Part shown: piece by piece, positions 8,502 to 17,276 of the stretch
Position numbering within the stretch: the first letter of the stretch is position 1
Layout of the letters: the number at the start of each line of letters is the position of its first letter
Source: Mucilaginibacter sp. CSA2-8R
Lineage (GTDB): Bacteria; Bacteroidota; Bacteroidia; Sphingobacteriales; Sphingobacteriaceae
DNA length: 64,000 nucleotides
Reading direction: 5' to 3'
NCBI RefSeq assembly: GCF_038806765.1
Contig: NZ_CP152389.1
Coordinates: 4,464,001 to 4,528,000 of the forward strand
Made by a program: the position numbers and the translations under genes
Notes under the pieces: model-generated
What the model was told of the DNA's origin: nothing
Databases searched by the model: none
What the model saw: only the letters and a program-made list of their open reading frames with translations

Positions 8502-10145
8502 ATGCTGCCAAACATTGATTTTACAACAACGCAGGCTTATCAATATTTATCGGATTACTTTAACGAGACAAATATTGACATTAAAGACCTTTTCGCTTCT
8601 GATTCAAATCGTTTTAGCAATTTTTCAGTCTACTTTGAAGACCTTTTATTCGATTACTCTAAAAACCGCATTGACGAAAAAGGTATAGCTTTATTAATAC
8701 AGTTAGCCAGGGAGTGTAGACTAAACGATGCAATAGCAGCCATGTTTAATGGTGAAGCCATCAACGTAACCGAGAACCGCCCGGTGCTGCATACCGCTTT
8801 ACGCAACCAAAGTAACACTCCGGTAATGGTTGAAGGTAAAGATGTAATGCCTGAGGTAAACGCCGTACTGCAACACATGAAAACTTTTAGCCAGCAAGTA
8901 ATTGATGGCAGCTGGAAAGGCTACACCGGCAAAGAAATTACCGACGTGGTAAACATTGGTATTGGCGGCTCAGACTTAGGACCAGTAATGGTTACCGAAG
9001 CGCTGAAAGCTTACAAAACCCGTTTAAACCTGCACTTTGTATCAAACGTTGACGGTACGCATATTGCCGAAACGCTGAAAGAGCTAAACGCCGAAACTAC
9101 CTTATTTTTGATTGCCTCTAAAACCTTTACAACGCAGGAAACTATGGCCAACGCCAATACGGCACGCGAATGGTTTTTAAAGGCCGGTGCAGCAGAGGCA
9201 GATATAGCCAAACATTTTGCGGCACTGTCTACCAATGCATCAGCAGTTGAAAAATTTGGTATTGACACCCAAAACATGTTTGGTTTTTGGGATTGGGTTG
9301 GCGGACGTTACTCGTTATGGAGCGCCATTGGCCTTTCGATAGCATTGGGCGTGGGCTTTGATAATTTTGAAGCATTGTTAGGCGGTGCCCATGCGATGGA
9401 TAACCACTTCCGCGAGACGGAACTGGAGCAGAACATCCCGGTTATTGCTGCGCTGTTAGGCATTTTGTACAATAACTTTTTTGGCGCACAAAGCCAGGCT
9501 ATTTTACCGTACGACCAGTATATGCATCGTTTTGCGGCCTACTTTCAGCAAGGCGATATGGAAAGCAACGGTAAGTACGTTGACCGCAACGGCGACGTAG
9601 TGGATTACCAAACCGGACCTATCATCTGGGGCGAGCCGGGCACCAATGGCCAGCACGCTTTTTATCAACTGATTCACCAAGGTACTAAATTGATTCCTTG
9701 TGATTTTATAGCACCGGCACAAACGCACAACCCTATAGGCGAGCACCATACCCTGCTGCTATCAAACTTTTTTGCCCAAACCGAAGCTTTGATGAACGGC
9801 AAAAGTTATGATGAGGTAGTAGCCGAGCTAAAAGCCTCCGGTAAAAGTGAAGAAGAGATTGAAAAGCTGGCTCCTTTTAAAGTTTTTGAAGGCAACCGCC
9901 CTACAAACTCCATCTTACTGAAAAAGATTACTCCGCGCAGTTTAGGCTCATTGATTGCCATGTACGAGCATAAGATATTTGTACAGGGCATCATCTGGAA
10001 CATTTACAGCTTTGACCAGTGGGGCGTTGAATTAGGCAAGCAACTGGCCGGAAAAATCCTGCCCGAGCTTCGTACCAATGACGATGTAAACACACACGAT
10101 TCATCCACCAACGGACTGATAAACCAATACAAAGAGTGGAGATAG
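8502..10145 (+). CDS. pgi: Glucose-6-phosphate isomerase
   Basis: 547 aa, the normal length for the large bacterial PGI. Interconverts glucose 6-phosphate and fructose 6-phosphate in the cytoplasm. Signature blocks are present: NIGIGGSDLGPVMVTEAL (phosphate loop), FGFWDWVGGRYSLWSAIG (signature 1), GEPGTNGQHAFYQLIHQG with the catalytic glutamate/histidine region, and the C-terminal FDQWGVELGKQLA. Monocistronic, with a strong terminator right after it. Confidence 0.97.
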   Translation: MLPNIDFTTTQAYQYLSDYFNETNIDIKDLFASDSNRFSNFSVYFEDLLFDYSKNRIDEKGIALLIQLARECRLNDAIAAMFNGEAINVTENRPVLHTALRNQSNTPVMVEGKDVMPEVNAVLQHMKTFSQQVIDGSWKGYTGKEITDVVNIGIGGSDLGPVMVTEALKAYKTRLNLHFVSNVDGTHIAETLKELNAETTLFLIASKTFTTQETMANANTAREWFLKAGAAEADIAKHFAALSTNASAVEKFGIDTQNMFGFWDWVGGRYSLWSAIGLSIALGVGFDNFEALLGGAHAMDNHFRETELEQNIPVIAALLGILYNNFFGAQSQAILPYDQYMHRFAAYFQQGDMESNGKYVDRNGDVVDYQTGPIIWGEPGTNGQHAFYQLIHQGTKLIPCDFIAPAQTHNPIGEHHTLLLSNFFAQTEALMNGKSYDEVVAELKASGKSEEEIEKLAPFKVFEGNRPTNSILLKKITPRSLGSLIAMYEHKIFVQGIIWNIYSFDQWGVELGKQLAGKILPELRTNDDVNTHDSSTNGLINQYKEWR

Positions 10146-10167
10146 TCCGTTAAATTCATCAACAGAC

Positions 10168-10205
10168 AAAAAAAGCAGCGGCCTTTAAGGTTGCTGCTTT
10201 TTTTG
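10168..10205 (+). terminator. pgi terminator
   Basis: A-tract, GCAGC stem, short loop, GCTGC and a run of eight T at 10198-10205: a clear intrinsic terminator 23 bases after pgi. Confidence 0.85.
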
Positions 10206-10274
10206 TAACATATCTGCAGCTGATTAAACCAAAGCAATTTATACCCATCCTAAATCTAACCAATTCAACCTAAT

Positions 10275-10574
10275 ATGAAACGTATAGTTCTAAAAATGCT
10301 GTTTATAACAGCCACATCTTTTTTATTAACATCTTGTGCCACTTTTACAAGCTTGAATACAAACACCCTTAAGATTGGTATGAGTAAGGAAGAAGCACAA
10401 AAGGCTATTGGAAGAAAACCTGGCGGCGTTGTAGCTTCAAAACGGCTTCCTGGAAGCAACAAAATTGTAGAGGTGTTACAGTTTACTGATACTATGCAAG
10501 CCTACTGGTTATATTTTATAGATGGGACTCTTGACCGATGGGAACCAACAAATGTAGCAGGCCCGGCTATTTAG
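10275..10574 (+). CDS. Small SmpA/OmlA-like lipoprotein
   Basis: 99 aa. Lipoprotein signal with lipobox LLTSC (Cys21) and no aspartate at +2, so probably outer-membrane directed. The mature part (LKIGMSKEEAQKAIGRKPGGVV...VEVLQF...YWLYFIDGTLDRWE) resembles the SmpA/OmlA (BamE-like) fold, in which KIGMSKEEVxxxLG is the opening motif. Function not known; similarity to BamE is fold-level only. Confidence 0.7.
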   Translation: MKRIVLKMLFITATSFLLTSCATFTSLNTNTLKIGMSKEEAQKAIGRKPGGVVASKRLPGSNKIVEVLQFTDTMQAYWLYFIDGTLDRWEPTNVAGPAI

Positions 10575-10622
10575 CAGCAATGCAGTCGTATTTAAATTTA
10601 GATTACCGATATACACACAAAC

Positions 10623-10656
10623 AAAAAATGCCCGGCGTATGGAGCCAGGCATTTTT
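10623..10656. terminator. Bidirectional terminator
   Basis: AAAAATGCC / GGCATTTTT stem with flanking CGGC/GCCA, one mismatch, loop about 8 bases. A run on one side and T run on the other serve both converging genes. Confidence 0.75.
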
Positions 10657-10671
10657 ACAAAAAAGAAGCCG

Positions 10672-11742
10672 TTAAGCTTTCGGTTTCACAATCTTAATTT
10701 GATATAGCTTTGACCAGTCTTTGCCGGTTACAAACAGGCGTTTGCCGGCAGCATCCCAAGCAATACCATTCAGCACATCGGCACCGTCTTTTTGGCGTTG
10801 TGCTTTAGGATACAGGGTGCTCAAGTCAATCCGCTGCACTACGGCTCCGGTTTTCGGGTCAATCACTACAATGTCGTCCATTTCCCAAATATTGGCATAC
10901 AGCATACCGTCGATGTACTCCAGTTCGTTCAGGTTATTAACCGGGCCTTTATCGTCGTATACGTCAATTTCGCGCACGGTGCGATAGTTATCTTTGTCCA
11001 TCACAAATATCTGGTTGGTGCCGGTGGTAGTGGTGTACAGGTATTTACCATCATTAGTTAAGCCCCAGCCTTCTTCACCCTGCATATAGTTAAATTTCGA
11101 TAGCAGTTTCAGGGTATTTTTATCGTACACATACCCCACCCGCTCATGGTAGGTAAGCTGAATAACTTTGTTATCAATCACGGTGATACCCTCGGCAAAG
11201 GTATTACAATCGTTATCGGCCTTTTGGATTACCTTACCAGTAGCAATATCTACCTTACGCAGGCTCGACTTTTGCCCGTCTTTGCAGTAACCACCGTCGC
11301 TTTCGTACAATATACCATCGTGATATTCTAACCCTTCAGTAAACGACGATGTATCATGCGGGAAAACTTTCTCGACTTGAAAACTCATCAACGCCGGCGT
11401 TTTAGCTGCCAGGATATTAATATTGGTGCTTGCCTCCTGCACCTGCCCACCGCTATAAACTTTAGCAGTAATCAATTTTGTGCCCAATGTATAGGCATCA
11501 GTAGCCAAACTTAAAGGCGCTCCGTCTTTTTTGGTGTCTATCCGTTCCGAGTCGAGTAGGTATACTACCGAGTCGGCTTTGTAATCGGCAGGCAAATCAA
11601 GCTTTACTTCTACCTTTTCGCCCTGCTTGTAGTTGGTACCTGCATCCGGGCTGATATTAATGTTGACGGACTGATTCTTGGTGTTACAGCTGTATACAGT
11701 TATCAGCCCTGCAGTTAGATATAAGAGATGTTTGTATTTCAT
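10672..11742 (-). CDS. Glutaminyl-peptide cyclotransferase, secreted lipoprotein
   Basis: 356 aa. N-terminal lipoprotein signal (LITVYSC). After an Ig-like or linker region of about 120 residues comes the plant-type glutamine cyclotransferase beta-propeller: FPHDTSSFTEGLEYHDGILYES, GYCKDGQKSSLRKVDIATGKV, LTYHERVGYVYD, NNLNELEYIDGMLYANIWEMDDIVVID and NGIAWDAAGKRLFVTGKDWSKLYQI. This family turns N-terminal Gln into pyroglutamate; in Bacteroidota it acts in the periplasm on Sec-exported proteins whose mature N terminus is Gln after cleavage at Ala-Gln, a junction seen repeatedly in this window. Gap of 16 bases to yraN start, possible operon. Confidence 0.9.
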   Translation of the reverse strand: MKYKHLLYLTAGLITVYSCNTKNQSVNINISPDAGTNYKQGEKVEVKLDLPADYKADSVVYLLDSERIDTKKDGAPLSLATDAYTLGTKLITAKVYSGGQVQEASTNINILAAKTPALMSFQVEKVFPHDTSSFTEGLEYHDGILYESDGGYCKDGQKSSLRKVDIATGKVIQKADNDCNTFAEGITVIDNKVIQLTYHERVGYVYDKNTLKLLSKFNYMQGEEGWGLTNDGKYLYTTTTGTNQIFVMDKDNYRTVREIDVYDDKGPVNNLNELEYIDGMLYANIWEMDDIVVIDPKTGAVVQRIDLSTLYPKAQRQKDGADVLNGIAWDAAGKRLFVTGKDWSKLYQIKIVKPKA

Positions 11743-11758
11743 TTACTAATTATTTTGG

Positions 11759-12124
11759 TCAGCCTTGTGGCCAAAAAGCGTCTTCAATATGGTTAAGTAC
11801 GTAAGTACCTTGCCGGGCAAACTGTATGGCTATAATGTCAAAACGTATTTCGCCTTGGTGGTTCATCAAATAAATATACTCGTCGGCAGCAGTAGCTAAT
11901 AACTTTTGCTTTTTCTCGTCAACAAAATCCTCAGGTTGGCCAAAGCCGTTGCCCGTACGGGTTTTTACTTCGGTAAATATAATCACGCGGTCTTTATAAG
12001 CAATTAAATCAACCTCAGCTTTTCCAAAAGTCCAGTTTTCATCCAGTATCTCATAACCGGCCGCCTCAAGATGCGCTTTAGCTAAAGCTTCTCCGCGCCG
12101 ACCTAAATCATTATGAACAGCCAT
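11759..12124 (-). CDS. YraN family (UPF0102) nuclease-like protein
   Basis: 121 aa. Restriction-endonuclease-like core: LGRRGEALAKAHLEAAGYEIL, then AEVDLIAYKDRVIIFTEVKTRTG, the D...ExK active-site pattern of the UPF0102 family. Possibly involved in DNA repair or recombination; experimentally ill defined. Its ATG overlaps the dnaG stop by one base (TAATG), so it is translationally coupled to the primase. Confidence 0.9.
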   Translation of the reverse strand: MAVHNDLGRRGEALAKAHLEAAGYEILDENWTFGKAEVDLIAYKDRVIIFTEVKTRTGNGFGQPEDFVDEKKQKLLATAADEYIYLMNHQGEIRFDIIAIQFARQGTYVLNHIEDAFWPQG

Positions 12125-14058
12125 TATTTGATGATAACCGAACCGAGATAATCTACAATATGTTTTTCAATTTTTTTCATCTGCATGTACTGCGTCATGA
12201 TGATATCCTGATCGGTAGGATTTTCAGCATTCTTCAAATCTAACCGTAGCTGCTCCAGTATTTTGCCCACCTTTTGCTTTTTAAGGTGAAAGATAGCGCC
12301 CAATATTACGGCTTTCATGTTCATCTGCTCTTCGTGCACAAAAATCTTGTGCATGTTATACCAGTTTTCGCTCAGGGTATACTTGGTCGAAAGCATATCC
12401 ACCGTTAGGTCAACTATCTGCTTGTCCGGGTGGTGGATAAAGAACTGCTCGTCGGGCAGTACGCCGTTTTCCAGTTGCTGTTTGTAAATTTCAAAAAAGT
12501 TTTTACAGGCCGCCTGGTCAAACTCCACATCGCTTAATTCGGCAATAATAAACGGACCGATGTAGGTATTGGCAATATTGTCCCAATTAATTATCTGGTT
12601 ACCGTAAACCAATAACAGGCGTATAATTTCGCGCTCCTGAGTGGGGCTGCTTTCTACTGTTTTTTCGGGGGAGACAACCGGCTCATCAAAAAAATGAGGT
12701 TCGTCTGGCGGGGGGAGTTCTTCATAAGGCTGACGAGGCTGGTCTTTTTTATTTTTGGCCAGCCGCATTTTGTTCAGCTCGGTAAGCAGTATGCGCTCGT
12801 CAATCTGTAACTGCTGGCTGCACTCACGTATAAACACCGAAGCCTTGATAGAGTCCGGAATACGCGCAATGCTTTCTACAATTTCGCGAATGACGTTAGC
12901 CCGTTGTATTGGGTCGTTACCGGCTTCTTTGAGCAGGATGCCAGTTTTATAGAGAATGAAGTCTTTTTTGTTTTGGTCGATGTATGTTTTAAAGGCACTG
13001 CTGCCTACCAACCTTACATACGAGTCGGGATCGTGCCCGTCCGGAAAAAGCACTACTTTTACGTTAAGCCCTTCTTCCAGTATCAGATCCAAACCGCGCA
13101 ACGAGGCCTTAATCCCTGCCGCATCGCCATCATACAAAATGGTAATGTTTTTAGTAAAGCGTCCAATGAGGCGTATCTGCTCTACCGTTAACGAGGTACC
13201 CGATGAGGCCACCACGTTTTCGATACCGGCCTGATGCACCGAAAGCACGTCGGCATAACCTTCTACCAGGTAACAGTTATCCTCGTCGCGAATACCCTTT
13301 TTAGCAAAAAACAAACCATAAAGCACATTCGACTTGTGGTAGATTTCGGACTCGGGCGAGTTAACGTATTTGGGTACTTTCTTATCCGTTTTAAGTGTAC
13401 GCCCACCAAAGGCAATCACCCGGCCGGTAAACCCATGTATCGGAAACATTACGCGCCCACGGTAACGGTCATACAGCGTACCATTATCGCGTTTTACCGA
13501 CAAGCCGCTTTCTTCCATGTACTGTGGCTGGTAACCTTTGTTGATGGCCGCCGAGGTAAAGGCCTCCCAATGGTCGGGCGAGTAGCCCAGCTCAAACTTT
13601 TTGATGGTTTCGGTAGTAAAGCCACGCTCTTTAAAATAGCTCAAGCCAATACTCTTGCCTTCGCCGGTATCCCACATCGCTTCCTGGAAAAACTTGGAAG
13701 CAAACTGGGTAACCACCATCAAACTCTCGCGGTGGTTTTCGGCCACTGAGTTTTCGGGTTTGTCCTGTAACTCTTCTACCTCGATGCCATACTTTTTGGC
13801 CAAAAACTTCAGCGCCTCAGGGTAGCTGAACTTCTCGTGCTCCATTAAAAAAGTAACGGCTGATCCACCTTTACCGGTAGAAAAATCCTTGAAAATACCT
13901 TTAGCCGGAGATACTGTAAACGAAGGCGTATTTTCGTTGGCAAACGGCGACAAACCGATGTAATTGGCACCGCGTTTTTTTAACTGCACAAACTCGCCAA
14001 TCACCTCCACAATGTCGGTGGCTTCCATTATACGGTCGATGGTGGCTTTAGTAATCAT
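12124..14058 (-). CDS. dnaG: DNA primase, zinc ligands replaced
   Basis: 644 aa. Makes RNA primers at the replication fork. The N-terminal domain aligns block by block with CHC2 zinc domains, but CPFHNE reads SPFANE and the FxCFGCGKGG block reads FKDFSTGKGG, so all four Cys/His ligands are gone. The catalytic core is intact: YRGRVMFPIHGFTGRVIAFGGRTL, the Toprim motifs LVEGYADVLSVHQAG and ILYDGDAAG, and DPDSYVR. A linker (about residues 430-470, acidic and proline-rich) leads to a C-terminal helicase-binding-like domain. Loss of the ligands also occurs in other Bacteroidota primases as I recall, so this is probably lineage-wide rather than a defect. Confidence 0.96.
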   Translation of the reverse strand: MITKATIDRIMEATDIVEVIGEFVQLKKRGANYIGLSPFANENTPSFTVSPAKGIFKDFSTGKGGSAVTFLMEHEKFSYPEALKFLAKKYGIEVEELQDKPENSVAENHRESLMVVTQFASKFFQEAMWDTGEGKSIGLSYFKERGFTTETIKKFELGYSPDHWEAFTSAAINKGYQPQYMEESGLSVKRDNGTLYDRYRGRVMFPIHGFTGRVIAFGGRTLKTDKKVPKYVNSPESEIYHKSNVLYGLFFAKKGIRDEDNCYLVEGYADVLSVHQAGIENVVASSGTSLTVEQIRLIGRFTKNITILYDGDAAGIKASLRGLDLILEEGLNVKVVLFPDGHDPDSYVRLVGSSAFKTYIDQNKKDFILYKTGILLKEAGNDPIQRANVIREIVESIARIPDSIKASVFIRECSQQLQIDERILLTELNKMRLAKNKKDQPRQPYEELPPPDEPHFFDEPVVSPEKTVESSPTQEREIIRLLLVYGNQIINWDNIANTYIGPFIIAELSDVEFDQAACKNFFEIYKQQLENGVLPDEQFFIHHPDKQIVDLTVDMLSTKYTLSENWYNMHKIFVHEEQMNMKAVILGAIFHLKKQKVGKILEQLRLDLKNAENPTDQDIIMTQYMQMKKIEKHIVDYLGSVIIK

Positions 14059-14202
14059 GCAACTGCAAAGATATAACTAATTAACCGCAGGTGTAGGTAC
14101 CAGTTAAACCATATAGCGCTTTTTGGCTCGCCGGTGATTATATCTCAATACCCAGGTATATGCTAATAAAACGATGACCAGGGTATTGAAAGTCATTCTT
14201 AA

Positions 14203-14724
14203 TCAGGCTGGCAGGTAATGCCGCAGAGTTATATCACCAATAACCAATATAATCGCCATACCAAGCGCAATATTATAATATAATTTATTGCGATGAGCCT
14301 GTGCATAAAACCGCCACCTGTTCAGTACCTGGTCATCAGGCGAATCTTTGAGTAAATAGTTAAACTGCCTTAAAGCCAGTTGATAATGCTTTAACTCATA
14401 AGCAGCTCTACCCAGCTGGAATTTCATCGCCTTATACCAACTGCTGCTATTATTATCCAACTGAAGGGCAGTGAAATTTTTGTCGATGTCGGGGAGGATA
14501 AATAAGGCATCATCGTATGCCGTTTTAAACTTTTGCTTGTCTACCAGTGCTGTGATGTACCGGCTTAAAATAGCCATCAGTTTGCTCAAATCATCCTTAC
14601 TTAATTCGCCGGCAGCAACCAACAATTCGTCGTGTTCTTTAATAAACCCTATGGTAAATTCTGGTTTATCAATAAACGTGTCCTCATATTTATTAAATAC
14701 TTTTTGTAGTTCGTGGCCAACCAT
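14203..14724 (-). CDS. Hypothetical TPR-like, tail-anchored protein
   Basis: 173 aa, not recognised. Mostly helical; the part WYKAMKFQLGRAAYELKHYQLALRQFNYLLKDSPDD is a plausible TPR repeat. A single hydrophobic segment near the C terminus (YYNIALGMAIILVIGDITL) would anchor it with the bulk in the cytoplasm. Stands alone upstream of dnaG on the same strand, 144 bases away. Confidence 0.65.
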   Translation of the reverse strand: MVGHELQKVFNKYEDTFIDKPEFTIGFIKEHDELLVAAGELSKDDLSKLMAILSRYITALVDKQKFKTAYDDALFILPDIDKNFTALQLDNNSSSWYKAMKFQLGRAAYELKHYQLALRQFNYLLKDSPDDQVLNRWRFYAQAHRNKLYYNIALGMAIILVIGDITLRHYLPA

Positions 14725-14856
14725 TAATTGTGCGCGGTAATTTTTTAGTTAAATATACGATGCCGGCAGCAAATAACCGGTGCATTACCATGCTTCGCAA
14801 CCATCTTTAGTCGTATTATTTATTATTGGCAGACCATTGCATATTCATGAATTAGA

Positions 14857-14886
14857 TTGGGTGAAAGGTAAATAATTGTATTTTTG
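14857..14886 (+). promoter_or_regulatory. asnS promoter
   Basis: TTG at 14857-14859 and TATTTTTG at 14879-14886 with 19 bases between, the Bacteroidota promoter pattern. Start codon at 14910, so the leader is about 19 bases. Confidence 0.6.
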
Positions 14887-14909
14887 GCGCTTCAAACATA
14901 TTGTGAACA

Positions 14910-16346
14910 ATGAGTAAGCACATCAAAATTAAAGCACTGTTGCAAACCGCACCAGCCGAGCAGGAAGTAAATGTTAAAGGATGGGTACGCACCTTTCGTA
15001 ATAATCAGTTTATTGCTTTAAATGATGGCTCAACCAATAGCAACCTGCAGGTGGTGGTTGATTTTCAGAACACCGACGAGGCTTTGCTTAAACGCATTAC
15101 CACCGGTGCAGCCATTAGCGCTACCGGTAAGCTGATTGCCTCGTTGGGTAAAGGCCAAACCGTTGAGGTAAAAGCCACCGAGATTGAAATTTTGGGCGAT
15201 AGCGACCCTGAGAAATACCCGTTGCAGCCCAAAAAGCATAGCCTGGAGTTTTTGCGCGAAATTGCTCACCTGCGTTTCCGCACCAATACCTTCGGTGCCA
15301 TTTTCCGGGTGCGTAACAGCCTGTCATTTGCGGTACACCAGTTTTTTCAGGATAGAGGCTTTGTATACCTGCATACTCCGGTGATTACCGCATCGGATGC
15401 CGAAGGTGCCGGCGAAGCTTTTAAAGTAACCAACCTTGATTTATCAAACCCGCCTAAAACGGAAACAGGCGAAATTGACTACAAACAAGACTTTTTTGGC
15501 AGAGCCACTAACTTAACCGTATCTGGCCAGTTAGAGGGCGAACTGGGCGCTATGGCTTTAAGTGATATTTATACGTTTGGCCCCACCTTCCGTGCCGAAA
15601 ACTCGAACACCACCCGCCACTTAGCCGAGTTTTGGATGATTGAGCCCGAAATGGCTTTTTACGACCTGGACGATAACATGGACCTGGCCGAGGGCTTGTT
15701 GAAATACGTTATTAAATATGCGTTAGAGCATAACCGCGAAGATATTGAGTTTTTGAGCCAGCGTTTACAGGAAGAAGAGAAAGGCAAACCGCAGCAAGAA
15801 CGCTCGGACATGACTTTGCTTGACAAACTGCAGTTTTGTTTAGATAACAGCTTTGAGCGCCTTACTTACACCCAGGCTATTGATATCTTAAAGGACTCGA
15901 CGCCTAATAAAAAGAAAAAATTCCAGTACCTGATTGATGGTTGGGGTGCCGACTTACAATCAGAACACGAGCGTTACCTGGTTGAAAAGCATTTTAAAAA
16001 GCCGGTAATCCTGACGGATTACCCTAAGGAAATCAAATCGTTTTATATGCGTCAGAACGACGACGGTAAAACCGTACGCGCCATGGACATCCTCTTCCCG
16101 GGTATCGGCGAGATTGTAGGTGGCTCGCAACGCGAAGAACGGTTGGACAAACTGGAGCAACGCATGGACGAAATAGGCATCCCGAAAGACGAATTATGGT
16201 GGTACCTGGACACCCGCCGTTTTGGTGCTTGTCCGCATAGCGGCTTCGGTTTGGGTTTTGAGCGTTTGGTGCTGTTTGTAACCGGCATGGGTAACATCCG
16301 CGATGTGATTCCGTTCCCGAGGTTCCCTAAAAATGCTGAGTTTTAA
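14910..16346 (+). CDS. asnS: Asparaginyl-tRNA synthetase
   Basis: 478 aa, class IIb synthetase charging tRNA-Asn. N-terminal OB-fold anticodon domain (VNVKGWVRTFRNNQFIALNDG), then class II motif 2 (FRAENSNTTRHLAEFWMIEPE) and motif 3 (GLGFERLVLFVTGMGNIRDVIPFPR). The AsnRS-specific form of motif 2 with NTTRHLAEF separates it from AspRS. It has its own promoter and terminator. Confidence 0.97.
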   Translation: MSKHIKIKALLQTAPAEQEVNVKGWVRTFRNNQFIALNDGSTNSNLQVVVDFQNTDEALLKRITTGAAISATGKLIASLGKGQTVEVKATEIEILGDSDPEKYPLQPKKHSLEFLREIAHLRFRTNTFGAIFRVRNSLSFAVHQFFQDRGFVYLHTPVITASDAEGAGEAFKVTNLDLSNPPKTETGEIDYKQDFFGRATNLTVSGQLEGELGAMALSDIYTFGPTFRAENSNTTRHLAEFWMIEPEMAFYDLDDNMDLAEGLLKYVIKYALEHNREDIEFLSQRLQEEEKGKPQQERSDMTLLDKLQFCLDNSFERLTYTQAIDILKDSTPNKKKKFQYLIDGWGADLQSEHERYLVEKHFKKPVILTDYPKEIKSFYMRQNDDGKTVRAMDILFPGIGEIVGGSQREERLDKLEQRMDEIGIPKDELWWYLDTRRFGACPHSGFGLGFERLVLFVTGMGNIRDVIPFPRFPKNAEF

Positions 16347-16378
16347 GATTAACGTTTTGTAATAAACAGATTTATAGT

Positions 16379-16413
16379 AATCCCGGTAGCCACTACGTTA
16401 CCGGGATTTTTTT
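16379..16413 (+). terminator. asnS terminator
   Basis: Stem AATCCCGGTA (16379-16388) / TACCGGGATT (16399-16408) with a 10-base loop and a T run to 16413. Confidence 0.88.
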
Positions 16414-16484
16414 ATGCCTGCCCATTTCATCATCCTGAGTAATTAAGCTAAATAATGGCGATATTGATTGATAAAAGGCAGCAC

Positions 16485-17195
16485 ATGAAACAAATAAAAG
16501 TTGAAGATTTAGCAAAACAAATCAGCCTACTTAAATGGTACGCGGCAGCAATAACTCTGGTAGTGATTAGCCTGATTATTTTTATGCTAAAAACCCGCAA
16601 CAATAATATCAAAGAATTAACGGTGGAACGCATCAATATTGTTGAAAAGAATGGTAAGCTCCGTATGGTGCTGAGTAACCGCGCCCGGCAGCATCCCGGA
16701 CGAATGGATAACCGTGATTTCCCGAAACGCGACCGGCCAGCCGGACTTATATTTTTTAACGATGAAGGCGACGAATGCGGTGGTTTGGGCTATAACGGAG
16801 ACAAACAAGAGGCGGCCATGTTTATGACCATGGACCAGTACAAAAACGACCAGATTATGGTTTGGAGCTACGACCAGAACAACATGCCCGGTCAAAAGTA
16901 TAAAAGCTATGGCTTTACGCTGAATGACCGTGACGACCTGCCTTTTCAAAAGCAAATTCAATATTTTGACTCGCTAAAAAGCTTAAAAGATACCTCAGCT
17001 TATAACGCCGGATTAAATAAGTACAAGACAGCCGGTCATCTTGCCCAACGCATGTTTTTGGGCAAAAGCAAATCGGGAGAAGTTGGATTATTTTTGGCAG
17101 ATAGTAAAGGCCGCCCTCGCATTAAGATTTTTATTAATGACAAAAATCAGCCGGTAATTCAAACTTTAGATGAACAAGGAAAAATAGTCGAGTAA
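16485..17195 (+). CDS. Hypothetical membrane-anchored protein
   Basis: About 236 aa from the ATG at 16485, preceded by AAAGG; an in-frame ATG at 16455 is the alternative. One transmembrane segment (WYAAAITLVVISLIIFML, about residues 19-36) follows a short cytoplasmic tail. The periplasmic part contains two similar blocks, ERINIVEKNGKLRMVLSN and LFLADSKGRPRIKIFINDKN, plus GLIFFNDEGDECGGLGYNG. This N ... GK-R-x-x-L pattern recurs in a family of unnamed Bacteroidota proteins. No function can be assigned. Confidence 0.7.
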   Translation: MKQIKVEDLAKQISLLKWYAAAITLVVISLIIFMLKTRNNNIKELTVERINIVEKNGKLRMVLSNRARQHPGRMDNRDFPKRDRPAGLIFFNDEGDECGGLGYNGDKQEAAMFMTMDQYKNDQIMVWSYDQNNMPGQKYKSYGFTLNDRDDLPFQKQIQYFDSLKSLKDTSAYNAGLNKYKTAGHLAQRMFLGKSKSGEVGLFLADSKGRPRIKIFINDKNQPVIQTLDEQGKIVE

Positions 17196-17216
17196 AAACA
17201 TCGATTTAAATTTTCA

Positions 17217-17253
17217 GCAAAACGCCTGTTTACTTCTACAGCAAACAGGCGTT
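17217..17253 (-). terminator. Terminator of the DUF3570 operon
   Basis: Inverted repeat AACGCCTGTTT (17221-17231) / AAACAGGCGTT (17243-17253). On the minus strand the stem is followed by TTTT, so it fits the end of the DUF3570 gene. Confidence 0.75.
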
Positions 17254-17276
17254 AAAGATATTTTTTTCTGATTCTT

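Noticed and set aside
13234..13749. 171-aa ORF opposite dnaG
   Set aside because: Antisense to the conserved Toprim region; no family match in the translated sequence.
14147..14187. AATACCCAGGT / ACCAGGGTATT as a terminator after the 14203-14724 gene
   Set aside because: 19-base loop and a mismatch inside the stem; no T tract; too weak to list.
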